This document shows, piece after piece, positions 34,432-41,747 of a stretch of DNA of 64,000 nt. The notes beneath the pieces were generated by a model, which saw only the letters and a program-made list of their open reading frames with translations, made no database searches and was not told where the DNA came from. Location: assembly GCF_001905385.1 (NCBI RefSeq), contig NZ_LIPF01000001.1, positions 920,765 to 984,764 of the forward strand, read 5' to 3'. The position numbers were made by a program, and so were the translations under genes. Within the stretch, counting starts at the first letter, position 1, and each line of letters opens with the position of its first letter. The stretch comes from Streptomyces sp. CB02414. Lineage in GTDB: Bacteria > Actinomycetota > Actinomycetes > Streptomycetales > Streptomycetaceae.

Positions 34432-34476
34432 GGTGCCGCCCGTCTGCGCGGGGTGCCGCCCGCGGCAGACGGCACC
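34432..34476 (+). other. Long intercistronic hairpin before ATPase gene
   Basis: In the 109-bp gap between permease 2 and the ATPase, the arm at 34432-34447 (GGTGCCGCCCGTCTGC) pairs with GCAGACGGCACC at 34465-34476 with one 3-nt bulge, giving about 12 pairs. No T tract follows. It could stabilise or attenuate the transcript so that the ATPase is made in a different amount from the permeases. Confidence 0.5.
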
Positions 34477-34527
34477 CGCCTGGAGGCGACGAAGCGACAC
34501 GACGCGCAGGAGACGACGGAGGCCCCG

Positions 34528-35487
34528 ATGACGACCACCAATCCCACCCTCGCCGAGCTGGCCGACCGCGCCACCGCGTCCCGCGACCGTCCCGCCTACG
34601 GCCACGACGCCCTGATCACCTGCGACCGCGTCGTGCGCATCTTCAGCACGGACGGCGTGGAGGTGCAGGCCCTCCAGGGCCTCGACCTGCTGGTCCGGGA
34701 GGGCGAGCTGATGGCGCTGGTGGGCGCCTCGGGCAGCGGCAAGTCGACGCTGATGAACATCCTGGCCGGCTTGGACACCCCCACCGCCGGCGCCGCCCGG
34801 GTGGCGGGCCGGGACCTGCTCGCGATGACGGCGAAGGACCGGCTGGCCTACCGCCGTACGGTGGTCGGCTTCGTCTGGCAGCAGACGTCGGGCAACCTGA
34901 TGCCCTACCTGACGGCCGCGCAGAACGTGGCCCTGCCGATGCAGCTGGCGGGCACCGGAGGCCGGCGCGCGGCCCGCGCCGAACGGGCCCTGGAGCTCCT
35001 GGACCTGATGGGGATCGCCGAGTGCCGCGACCGCCGTCCGCACCAGATGTCGGGCGGGCAGCAGCAGCGGGTCGCCATCGCCGTGGCCCTGGCCAACGAC
35101 CCCGCGGTGCTGCTCGCCGACGAGCCCACGGGCGAGCTGGACTCCCATACCGCGGAACAGATCTTCGCCGCCTTCCGCGCCGCGAACGAGCGGCTGGGCA
35201 CCACCGTCGTCATCGTCACCCACGACCAGGCGGTGGCCGGCGAGGTCAGCCGCACGGTCGCCATCCGCGACGGCCGCACCTCCACGGAGGTCCTGCGCCG
35301 CAGCGAGGTGGACGCCGCGACCGGCGACGAGACGGTGGTGGCCCGGGAGTACGCGATGCTCGACCGCGCGGGCCGGCTCCAGCTGCCCGCCGAGTACACG
35401 CGTGCCCTGGACATGCGCGACCGCGTGGCCCTGGAACTGGAACCCGACCACATCGCCGTACGCCCGGACGACAGTGACGGCACCTGA
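34528..35487 (+). CDS. ABC transporter ATPase with AbrB-like C-terminal tail
   Basis: A 319-residue ATPase of the MacB/LolD type: Walker A GASGSGKST near residues 70-78, Q-loop FVWQQTSGN, signature MSGGQQQRVA in place of LSGGQ, Walker B VLLADEP and the switch His in VIVTHDQA. It powers the two long permeases upstream. The usual family length is about 225-250 residues; here the last 45 or so (from about 274) read YAMLDRAGRLQLPAEYTRAL and then RDRVALELEPDHIAVRP, which resembles a SpoVT/AbrB or MazE-type swapped-hairpin domain. ATG at 34528 with a CGGAGG site. Confidence 0.92.
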   Translation: MTTTNPTLAELADRATASRDRPAYGHDALITCDRVVRIFSTDGVEVQALQGLDLLVREGELMALVGASGSGKSTLMNILAGLDTPTAGAARVAGRDLLAMTAKDRLAYRRTVVGFVWQQTSGNLMPYLTAAQNVALPMQLAGTGGRRAARAERALELLDLMGIAECRDRRPHQMSGGQQQRVAIAVALANDPAVLLADEPTGELDSHTAEQIFAAFRAANERLGTTVVIVTHDQAVAGEVSRTVAIRDGRTSTEVLRRSEVDAATGDETVVAREYAMLDRAGRLQLPAEYTRALDMRDRVALELEPDHIAVRPDDSDGT

Positions 35488-35522
35488 GCGGCCGGGCGGA
35501 GCGCGCTCGCTCTCCGCCGGGC

Positions 35523-36203
35523 TCAGCGCACGCTGATGCCGAGCGCCCCGGTGCCGGCCCGCCGCAGGGCGACGGACCCGAAGGGCGTGCGCAGCCGCAG
35601 CCACGCTCCGGAGGAGAACAGCCCGGGCGCGTCGCCCCCGACCCCGGACGCCCGCAGGAAGCCGAGTGACTGGGCCGCGTGCACGGCCCGCACCGGCAGC
35701 CCGGTGTCCCCGACCGTCCGGGACCATATCTCCCGCCCGATCCGGTCCAGTTCGGCCCGCGTACGCTCCTCGGGCGCCAGCTCTGCCGTGCGCGCGCGGA
35801 ACTCCGCCACCGCCGCGGCGACCAGCGCGCGCAGGGCGTCCGGCGCGGGCAGCCCCGGCTCGGGCCGCCAGCCGCCGCGCGGGGGCAGCACCCCGGCCCA
35901 GGGCGGCCCGGTCACCGTGCCCGGGACGGCCGCGGTGGCCGCCTGCTCGTCCACCGTCTCCAGCAGCTCACCGGCGGACACGGTCACGTCCAGCGTGACG
36001 TCGAGCCCGTTCTCGTACGGCTTGGCGAGCCGTACCGCGCGCACGGCGAGCACCTCGAAGGAGGGGGGCCGCCCGAAGACGGCGAGGGCCGTGCCGGCCG
36101 CCTGGAGGCGCACCGCGGCGGAACGGTCGTAGTGGAGCAGCCGGGAGAGGAAGGCCGCGAGATCCGCGGCCTCCCCCTCGTCGGCGAGGTGGAGGACCGT
36201 CAT
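35523..36203 (-). CDS. Conserved hypothetical protein, coupled to thioesterase
   Basis: A 226-residue protein starting at ATG 36203, which overlaps the thioesterase stop (ATGA), so the two are coupled. No signal peptide or membrane segment. Sequence shows a helical N-terminus (ADEGEAADLAAFLSRLLHYD), a beta-rich middle, a long helix LVAAAVAEFRARTAELAPEE and a C-terminal small domain ending in TPFGSVALRRAG. I do not recognise the family. The tight coupling to the thioesterase and ettA suggests a housekeeping role. Confidence 0.8.
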   Translation of the reverse strand: MTVLHLADEGEAADLAAFLSRLLHYDRSAAVRLQAAGTALAVFGRPPSFEVLAVRAVRLAKPYENGLDVTLDVTVSAGELLETVDEQAATAAVPGTVTGPPWAGVLPPRGGWRPEPGLPAPDALRALVAAAVAEFRARTAELAPEERTRAELDRIGREIWSRTVGDTGLPVRAVHAAQSLGFLRASGVGGDAPGLFSSGAWLRLRTPFGSVALRRAGTGALGISVR

Positions 36204-36622
36204 ACGACGACGGCCTCCTCCTTGGCGCCCTCCTCGGCGTCCGTGTACTCCTCCAGGAACTCCCGCTCCTCGGCGGTGATCCGCCGGGGCCGCTGCGCCT
36301 CGAAGTCGAACGGCACGATCACCGTGGAGGCGCGGACGTAGACCACGTCCCCGTCCTTGACCTCGTAGGTGAGCGTGAAGGAGGCCGCCCTTATCTCCGT
36401 GACCCACAGCTCGATGTCGACCGGGTGATGCCGGTGGACGAGCTGCCGTTTGTAGTCGATCTCGTGGCGCGCCACCACCGACCCCTGCTTGAAGTCCTTC
36501 TCCGGGCGGAACAGGAAGTCGATACGGGCCTCCTCCAGGTAGCGGAGGAAGACCACGTTGTTGACGTGGCCGTACGCGTCCATGTCCGCCCAGCGCAGTG
36601 GGCAGCGGTAGATGTGCCGCAA
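36200..36622 (-). CDS. Acyl-CoA thioesterase (4HBT hotdog fold)
   Basis: A 140-residue hotdog-fold protein of the 4-hydroxybenzoyl-CoA thioesterase type: RCPLRWADMDAYGHVNNVVF carries the catalytic Asp (DMDAYGHVNN), followed by FLRYLEEARIDFL and the DYKRQLV and FTLTYEVKDG strands. It should hydrolyse acyl-CoA thioesters in the cytoplasm; the acyl chain cannot be judged. The only plausible start is TTG at 36622, directly after the ettA stop (2-base gap), because the upstream frame runs back inside ettA. Expression is therefore likely by reinitiation after ettA. Confidence 0.87.
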   Translation of the reverse strand: MRHIYRCPLRWADMDAYGHVNNVVFLRYLEEARIDFLFRPEKDFKQGSVVARHEIDYKRQLVHRHHPVDIELWVTEIRAASFTLTYEVKDGDVVYVRASTVIVPFDFEAQRPRRITAEEREFLEEYTDAEEGAKEEAVVV

Positions 36623-36624
36623 GA

Positions 36625-38289
36625 TCAGCCCCGGGTCAGCTTCTTGTAGGTGGCGCGGTGCGGACGCGCGGCGTCCGGGCCGAGCCGCTCGACCTTGTTC
36701 TTCTCGTACGACTCGAAGTTGCCCTCGAACCAGAACCACTTGGACTCGCCCTCGTAGGCGAGGATGTGCGTGGCCACTCGGTCCAGGAACCACCGGTCGT
36801 GGGAGACGACGACGGCACAGCCGGGGAACTCGAGCAGAGCGTTCTCGAGGCTGCTCAGGGTCTCGACGTCGAGGTCGTTGGTCGGCTCGTCGAGGAGCAG
36901 CAGGTTGCCGCCCTGCTTGAGGGTGAGCGCGAGGTTGAGGCGGTTGCGCTCACCGCCGGAGAGGACCCCGGCCGCCTTCTGCTGGTCCGGCCCCTTGAAC
37001 CCGAAGGCGGAGACGTACGCGCGCGAGGGCATCTCCACCTGCCCCACGTTGATGTAGTCGAGCTCGTCGGAGACGACCGCCCACAGGGTCTTCTTCGGGT
37101 CGATGTGCTCGCGGCTCTGGTCGACGTAGGAGATCTTGACGGTGTCGCCGACCTTGATGTCGCCGGAGTCCGGCTCCTCGAGCCCCTGGATCATCTTGAA
37201 CAGGGTCGTCTTGCCGGCGCCGTTGGGTCCGATGACCCCGACGATCCCGTTGCGCGGCAGCGTGAAGGACAGGTCGTCGATCAGCACCTTCTCCCCGAAG
37301 GCCTTGCTGAGGTTGTTCACCTCGACGACGACGTTGCCGAGTCGCGGGCCCGGCGGGATCTGGATCTCCTCGAAGTCCAGCTTCCGCATCTTGTCGGCCT
37401 CGGCGGCCATCTCCTCGTACCGCGCGAGGCGGGCCTTGGACTTGGCCTGCCGCCCCTTGGCGTTGGACCGCACCCACTCCAGCTCGTCCTTGAGGCGCTT
37501 CTGCCGCTTGGCGTCCTTCTGGCCCTCGACCTTGAGGCGGGTGGCCTTGGTCTCCAGGTACTTGGAGTAGTTGCCCTCGTAGCCGTGCAGGCGGCCGCGG
37601 TCGACCTCGCAGATCCAGCCGGCCACGTTGTCCAGGAAGTACCGGTCGTGGGTCACGGCCACGACGGTGCCCTCGTACTTGGCGAGGTGCTGCTCCAGCC
37701 AGTTGACGGACTCGGCGTCGAGGTGGTTCGTCGGCTCGTCGAGGAGCAGCAGGTCGGGCGCCTCCAGCAGCAGCTTGCACAGCGCCACACGCCGCTTCTC
37801 GCCACCGGAGAGGTTCACGACCGGCCAGTCGCCGGGCGGGCAGCCCAGCGCGTCCATGGCCTGCTCGAGCTGGGCGTCGAGGTCCCAGGCATTGGCGTGG
37901 TCGAGCTCCTCCTGGAGCTTGCCCATCTCCTCCAGCAGCGCGTCCGAGTAGTCGGTCGCCATCTGCTCGGCGATCTCGTTGAACCGGTCGAGCTTGCCCT
38001 TGACCTCGGCGACACCCTCCTGGACGTTCTCCAGGACGGTCTTCTCGTCGTTGAGCGGGGGCTCCTGGAGCAGGATGCCGACGGTGTAGCCCGGGGACAG
38101 GAACGCGTCTCCGTTCGAGGGCTGCTCCAGCCCCGCCATGATCTTCAGAACGGTCGACTTACCGGCACCGTTCGGTCCGACCACACCGATCTTCGCGCCG
38201 GGCAGGAAGCTCAGGGTGACGTCATCAAGGATCACCTTGTCGCCGTGCGCCTTGCGCGCCTTGCGCATGGTGTAAATGTACTCAGCCAA
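36625..38289 (-). CDS. ettA: Energy-dependent translational throttle ABC-F protein EttA
   Basis: A 554-residue ABC-F ATPase that binds the ribosomal E site and gates the start of elongation according to ATP/ADP. Two ABC domains: Walker A GPNGAGKST and signature LSGGEKRR in the first, Walker A GPNGAGKTT and signature LSGGERNR in the second; the linker carries the arm and P-site tRNA-interacting helices (RLKDELEWVRSNAKGRQAKS). Length and motifs match EttA. TTG at 38289 gives the standard start MAEYIYTMRKARKAHGDK. First of three coupled minus-strand genes. Confidence 0.95.
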   Translation of the reverse strand: MAEYIYTMRKARKAHGDKVILDDVTLSFLPGAKIGVVGPNGAGKSTVLKIMAGLEQPSNGDAFLSPGYTVGILLQEPPLNDEKTVLENVQEGVAEVKGKLDRFNEIAEQMATDYSDALLEEMGKLQEELDHANAWDLDAQLEQAMDALGCPPGDWPVVNLSGGEKRRVALCKLLLEAPDLLLLDEPTNHLDAESVNWLEQHLAKYEGTVVAVTHDRYFLDNVAGWICEVDRGRLHGYEGNYSKYLETKATRLKVEGQKDAKRQKRLKDELEWVRSNAKGRQAKSKARLARYEEMAAEADKMRKLDFEEIQIPPGPRLGNVVVEVNNLSKAFGEKVLIDDLSFTLPRNGIVGVIGPNGAGKTTLFKMIQGLEEPDSGDIKVGDTVKISYVDQSREHIDPKKTLWAVVSDELDYINVGQVEMPSRAYVSAFGFKGPDQQKAAGVLSGGERNRLNLALTLKQGGNLLLLDEPTNDLDVETLSSLENALLEFPGCAVVVSHDRWFLDRVATHILAYEGESKWFWFEGNFESYEKNKVERLGPDAARPHRATYKKLTRG

Positions 38290-38505
38290 GAGAAACCGTC
38301 CGGCAGCTTGATCAGGCAGTGGGCAGATACACCCCATCTTGCCGCACCGCCACCCCTGGGAGGAAACGCGTTCCGGGCGGGGGCTCTGACCTGGGGTTTC
38401 CTGGATGCCGGCGGAGTCTCGTCCGTGACTGCCGGTCGCCGCGCGGGTAAGGTGGCGATCTTCGGTCGGCGGAGCCGGCCGGAGTCCTCGAAGGCCGGGC
38501 ACATC
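38290..38505. other. Divergent promoter region, ettA and hypothetical gene
   Basis: A 216-bp spacer that must hold the ettA promoter on one side and that of the downstream hypothetical gene on the other. I see no convincing operator; the stretch GGGAGGAAACGCGTTCC contains a weak dyad only. Confidence 0.4.
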
Positions 38506-39276
38506 ATGCACCTCGCCGATCACCGTCCCGCGGGCCGCCGTCTCGCCGCCGCCCTGGACGGCCTCGCCGTCACCTTCCGCGGCATGACCGCGCGTCCGGA
38601 CGAGTACAACTGCGACTGCCACTGGGGCAGCGCGGAGGAACTCGCCCTGCTGAAGACACCGGACGTGGAGCTGGATGCGGACCTCCTGCGCCGGACCTGG
38701 CAAGCGATCGACTGGACCGATCACGCGGCCGTGCTGCGCCGCGTCCTGCCCCAGTTCGCCAGGGTCCTGGTCGCCGGTCTCGCGGAGCCCCTGTTCGGGC
38801 TGGAAGAGGCCGGGTACTCCCTGGCCCGCGGCCGCTGGCAGCGGTGGCCCGACGATCACGCCGGTGCGGTGCGCGAGTTCCTGAGCGCCTGGTGGGTGCA
38901 GAGCCTCACCGATCCGGACGCGGCCGTACCGGCGCACCAGGTCTTCGCGCTGTGTGCCGAGGCGTCCGGGACGGTCGCCCCCTGGCTCGCCGAGTGGGAG
39001 CGGCAGACCGGGCCCCTCAGCGACCGGCGCCTCGCCGAAGCGGCGGCGGAATGGGAGTACGAGCTCCTGGGGGACAGCCTGCCGTGGTACGTCGACTGGT
39101 ACGAGAACGACGAGGAACGGCTCCGTGCCGACCTGGTCTCCTGGCTCCTAAGCCACGGCGCGGCGCGGCTGCGCGCGTCGGGCGCTCCGGTGGACCTGCG
39201 GCACCGCATACGGCTGCTGTCGCTCACCGGCGAGGAGCGCTGGTCCGACCCGCACTGGCCCGGTCACCGCTACTGA
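38506..39276 (+). CDS. Hypothetical Trp-rich cytoplasmic protein
   Basis: A 256-residue protein with no signal peptide or membrane helix and an unusually high Trp content (about 15). Local features: a Cys pair in YNCDCHWGSAEELALLK, then WQAIDWTDHAAVLRRVLPQF, and a C-terminal helical half with EWEYELLGDSLPWYVDWYEN. I do not recognise the family; the look is that of small actinobacterial helical-repeat proteins. ATG at 38506 is the first start that leaves room for the divergent ettA promoter; there is no strong ribosome site. Convergent with the LAXTG surface-protein gene. Confidence 0.75.
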   Translation: MHLADHRPAGRRLAAALDGLAVTFRGMTARPDEYNCDCHWGSAEELALLKTPDVELDADLLRRTWQAIDWTDHAAVLRRVLPQFARVLVAGLAEPLFGLEEAGYSLARGRWQRWPDDHAGAVREFLSAWWVQSLTDPDAAVPAHQVFALCAEASGTVAPWLAEWERQTGPLSDRRLAEAAAEWEYELLGDSLPWYVDWYENDEERLRADLVSWLLSHGAARLRASGAPVDLRHRIRLLSLTGEERWSDPHWPGHRY

Positions 39277-39309
39277 CGCCGCTGCCCGAGTGCCCCGACG
39301 GGCGGTGGG

Positions 39310-40728
39310 TCAGCGCTCCCCGCCCTCGTTGCGCCTGCGGACGAACAGCAGGACCGCGCCGCCGATCACGACGAGGCCGATGGCCGTGCCGCCTATCAGA
39401 GGGGTCACGCCGGAGCTTCCGGTGTCGGCGAGGTTGGTGTTCGGGGTGGGGGTGACGGCCGGCGTGGAGGGCGCCGGTTCGGTGAGGGTGCGGGTGGTGT
39501 CGTCGAGGGCGGCGGTCCGGGTGCGGCAGTCGAGGACGCCGGAGAAGCGCTGCTCGAAGCCGGCCGGGCCGCGGACGGTGAAGTCGTAGGGCCGGTCCTC
39601 CGGAAGCGGGACGGTCACCGTGCGGGACTCGCCGGCCGCGATGGTGTACTCGGTGTCCAGCAGCTCGAAGGTGAAGTCCTCGTCGCCCTTGTTGGAGGCG
39701 GTGATGTCCAGGGCGCCCTCGGCGCAGTTCTTCCTCGCGGACAGGGCGGGTATGGGGCCCTGGTCGGACCAGGTGGCGGTCGCCGTCGCCGTGACCGTCG
39801 ACTCCGAGGAGCCGGCCAGGATCTGAGTCTGGCTGCGGCTCTCGGAGGCGAAGGCCCGGCCGACCGGCACGGTGGTCGAGGCCTGGACGGTCAGTCCGGC
39901 GGTGCCGGGGTCCGCTTCCTCCGGCACGTCGAAGAAGATCTGCGTGCCGTTGGTGACGGAGGTGACGGGGACGCCGGCCTTGTCGACGATCCGCACGCCG
40001 CCCGCGGTGGCGTCGACCGGCGGGGTCACCGTCGCGCCGTCGGCGTTGGTGCGGACCGTCACCGGGCCGAGCCGCTCACCGGGGCGGCCCGAGACCGCGG
40101 GCGGGTCCAGGGAGAGGGACGCGGTCGGCTCCGCGAGGTCGCGGGCGTTCTTCTCCAGGTAGTCGGCGAGCCGTTCGGCCTCGGGGTCGGTGGCCTCGAC
40201 ATCCGTGTCGTCCGAGTAGCGCCAGATGGCGACCTGCGTACCGGCCGCGGCGTCCTGCTCGGTGAGGCCGCCGCGGACGCCCGCCTTCTTCGCGAGCGCG
40301 GCCAGGTCGTTGACCTGGGGGTAGGAGTTCTGGAGGATCCAGCGGATGCGCCCGGCGTCGTCGTTGGTGCCCAGCGAGGTGCCGCTCCAGGGCGTCTCGC
40401 GGTACTTGGCGTCCTTCTGCGTGGGGTTCTGGACGTCGACGCAGTACGTCTGCAGCATGCCGCCGCCGTCGACGGACATCTCGAAGAGGCCAGCCGGCAC
40501 CTCCTGGTCGCCGGCGGCCCCGTGGATGACCGCGGTGCCATGCGTCTTGAGGCCGCCTATGGTGGCCGTCGCCCCGCCCTGCCCCTGCGCCGCCCCGTCC
40601 CGCGCCGCTGCTGCCGGGCCCGCGCCGGTGACCACACCCGCGGCGGCGACCGCGGACACCAGTGCCGCGGCGGCGAGTCGCGCCGCTCCCCGGCCTGGCA
40701 GGGACAGCGCAGTGAACGAAGAAAACAC
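39310..40728 (-). CDS. Thioester-domain surface protein with LADTG sortase signal
   Basis: A 472-residue secreted, cell-wall-attached protein. N-terminal signal peptide ending near AGPAAAA; a TQXA/thioester domain at about 50-195, with Cys96 in QTYCVDVQNP and Gln165 in GTQVAIWRYSDD positioned to form the internal thioester seen in Gram-positive adhesins; two beta-rich regions; then the C-terminal sorting signal LADTG near residue 435, a hydrophobic helix and RRRNEGGER. LAXTG is the class E sortase motif of Streptomyces, also used by long chaplins. The likely role is covalent adhesion to a surface. GTG 40728 has an AAGGGG site; TTG 40731 is possible. Confidence 0.87.
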   Translation of the reverse strand: MFSSFTALSLPGRGAARLAAAALVSAVAAAGVVTGAGPAAAARDGAAQGQGGATATIGGLKTHGTAVIHGAAGDQEVPAGLFEMSVDGGGMLQTYCVDVQNPTQKDAKYRETPWSGTSLGTNDDAGRIRWILQNSYPQVNDLAALAKKAGVRGGLTEQDAAAGTQVAIWRYSDDTDVEATDPEAERLADYLEKNARDLAEPTASLSLDPPAVSGRPGERLGPVTVRTNADGATVTPPVDATAGGVRIVDKAGVPVTSVTNGTQIFFDVPEEADPGTAGLTVQASTTVPVGRAFASESRSQTQILAGSSESTVTATATATWSDQGPIPALSARKNCAEGALDITASNKGDEDFTFELLDTEYTIAAGESRTVTVPLPEDRPYDFTVRGPAGFEQRFSGVLDCRTRTAALDDTTRTLTEPAPSTPAVTPTPNTNLADTGSSGVTPLIGGTAIGLVVIGGAVLLFVRRRNEGGER

Positions 40729-40990
40729 CAAATTCCCCTTCGAGCAGGACCCGTTGACGTGGGGGGCAAGGTCCCACCAGCAGAATCAGCAGCCCCTCAG
40801 GGCTCGTTCGGCATCCTAAGGACATGACGCACCGTGTCCGCCGGTGATGTTGGTCCGCGAGGTGATCCGAATCGGAATCGTTATCGCCGACACGGTTGCG
40901 AGCAGGGCTTATCGACAAATCAACCCAGGGGCATCCAAGGCGTCTTCGCCGATAAGCCGCACTTCGGTCAGCCGCCGCAAGGCATCCGTG
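40729..40990. other. Intergenic region with 9-bp inverted repeat
   Basis: A 262-bp region downstream of ssbB and upstream of the surface-protein gene. GGCTTATCG at 40907-40915 is inverted as CGATAAGCC at 40951-40959 across 35 bp; a related AATCGTTATCG lies at about 40877. It is relatively AT-rich and probably contains the ssbB terminator and the surface-protein promoter. No gene seen. Confidence 0.45.
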
Positions 40991-41470
40991 TCATGCCACG
41001 GCCGCGGGCTCCGGCCGCTGCCCGGTGGCCGGGTCGGCCGGAACGGCCGGGTCCGGGGCCGCTGTCTCCCAGTTGGGTTCCGGCTGCGGTGGGGAGGCGG
41101 CCGCCGTCTCGGGCCTGCCCGCGCGCCGGAACGCCGCCGTGCCGCGGGCCAGGTCGTGGCCGATCGCCACCGCGTCGATGTCCGCCGAGGTCCAGTTCTG
41201 CCCCTCGCGCACGTCCGTACGCACCTTCAGCCGCCCCTGGACCACGACCGGATCACCCACCGCCAGCGACGACGACGCGTTGGTGGCGAGCTGCCGGTTG
41301 GCCCACACCGTGAAGAAGTTGGTGTGCCCGTCCGTCCACGCGCTCTTCTCCCGGTCCCAGTAGCGCGCGGTGACCGCCAGCCGGAAGCGTGCCGACGGGC
41401 CGTTGGCCAGCTCCCGGTAGACCGGCTGCGTCGCCACGTTGCCCACCGCGCAGATCATCGTCTCGTTCAT
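40991..41470 (-). CDS. ssbB: Single-stranded DNA-binding protein, second copy
   Basis: A 159-residue OB-fold ssDNA-binding protein: MNETMICAVGNVATQPVYRE, the core FRLAVTARYWDREKSAWTDG, FFTVWANRQLATNASSSL and GDPVVVQGRLKVRTDV. Its C-terminus is Pro/Ala-rich and lacks the acidic DDEPPF-type tip of the main SSB, as expected for the Streptomyces SsbB paralogue, which is known to help chromosome segregation during sporulation. ATG at 41470 has a GGAGGG site. Divergent-tail neighbour of dynB, which also works at sporulation septa. Confidence 0.92.
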   Translation of the reverse strand: MNETMICAVGNVATQPVYRELANGPSARFRLAVTARYWDREKSAWTDGHTNFFTVWANRQLATNASSSLAVGDPVVVQGRLKVRTDVREGQNWTSADIDAVAIGHDLARGTAAFRRAGRPETAAASPPQPEPNWETAAPDPAVPADPATGQRPEPAAVA

Positions 41471-41747
41471 CGCGAGTCCTCCCTCCCCCGTACGGGCGCC
41501 TCCCGCACGGCTGCTCCGGCGCGGCGGGCACCACGTGTGCGTGGTCCCGCCGCCGCCTTTGCCGGTGCGACCGCGTCCGTCGCGACCGCCCGAGGTCAGA
41601 CTGCCTCCGTCCACGCCGGCCCGCTGAGGGCTGTGGACCGCCCCCGGGTCTGTGGAAAACTCCGTCATCCGTTCGAGCGACACACCGCGACACCCCGCGA
41701 CACCCCGCGCCACTCCGCGTCACACCGCGTGCGCCGCTGTCCCGGTC

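Noticed and set aside
36623..36793. Thioesterase start upstream at 36793
   Set aside because: It would lie inside ettA in another frame with a non-conserved Arg-rich extension; the hotdog domain begins at the TTG at 36622.
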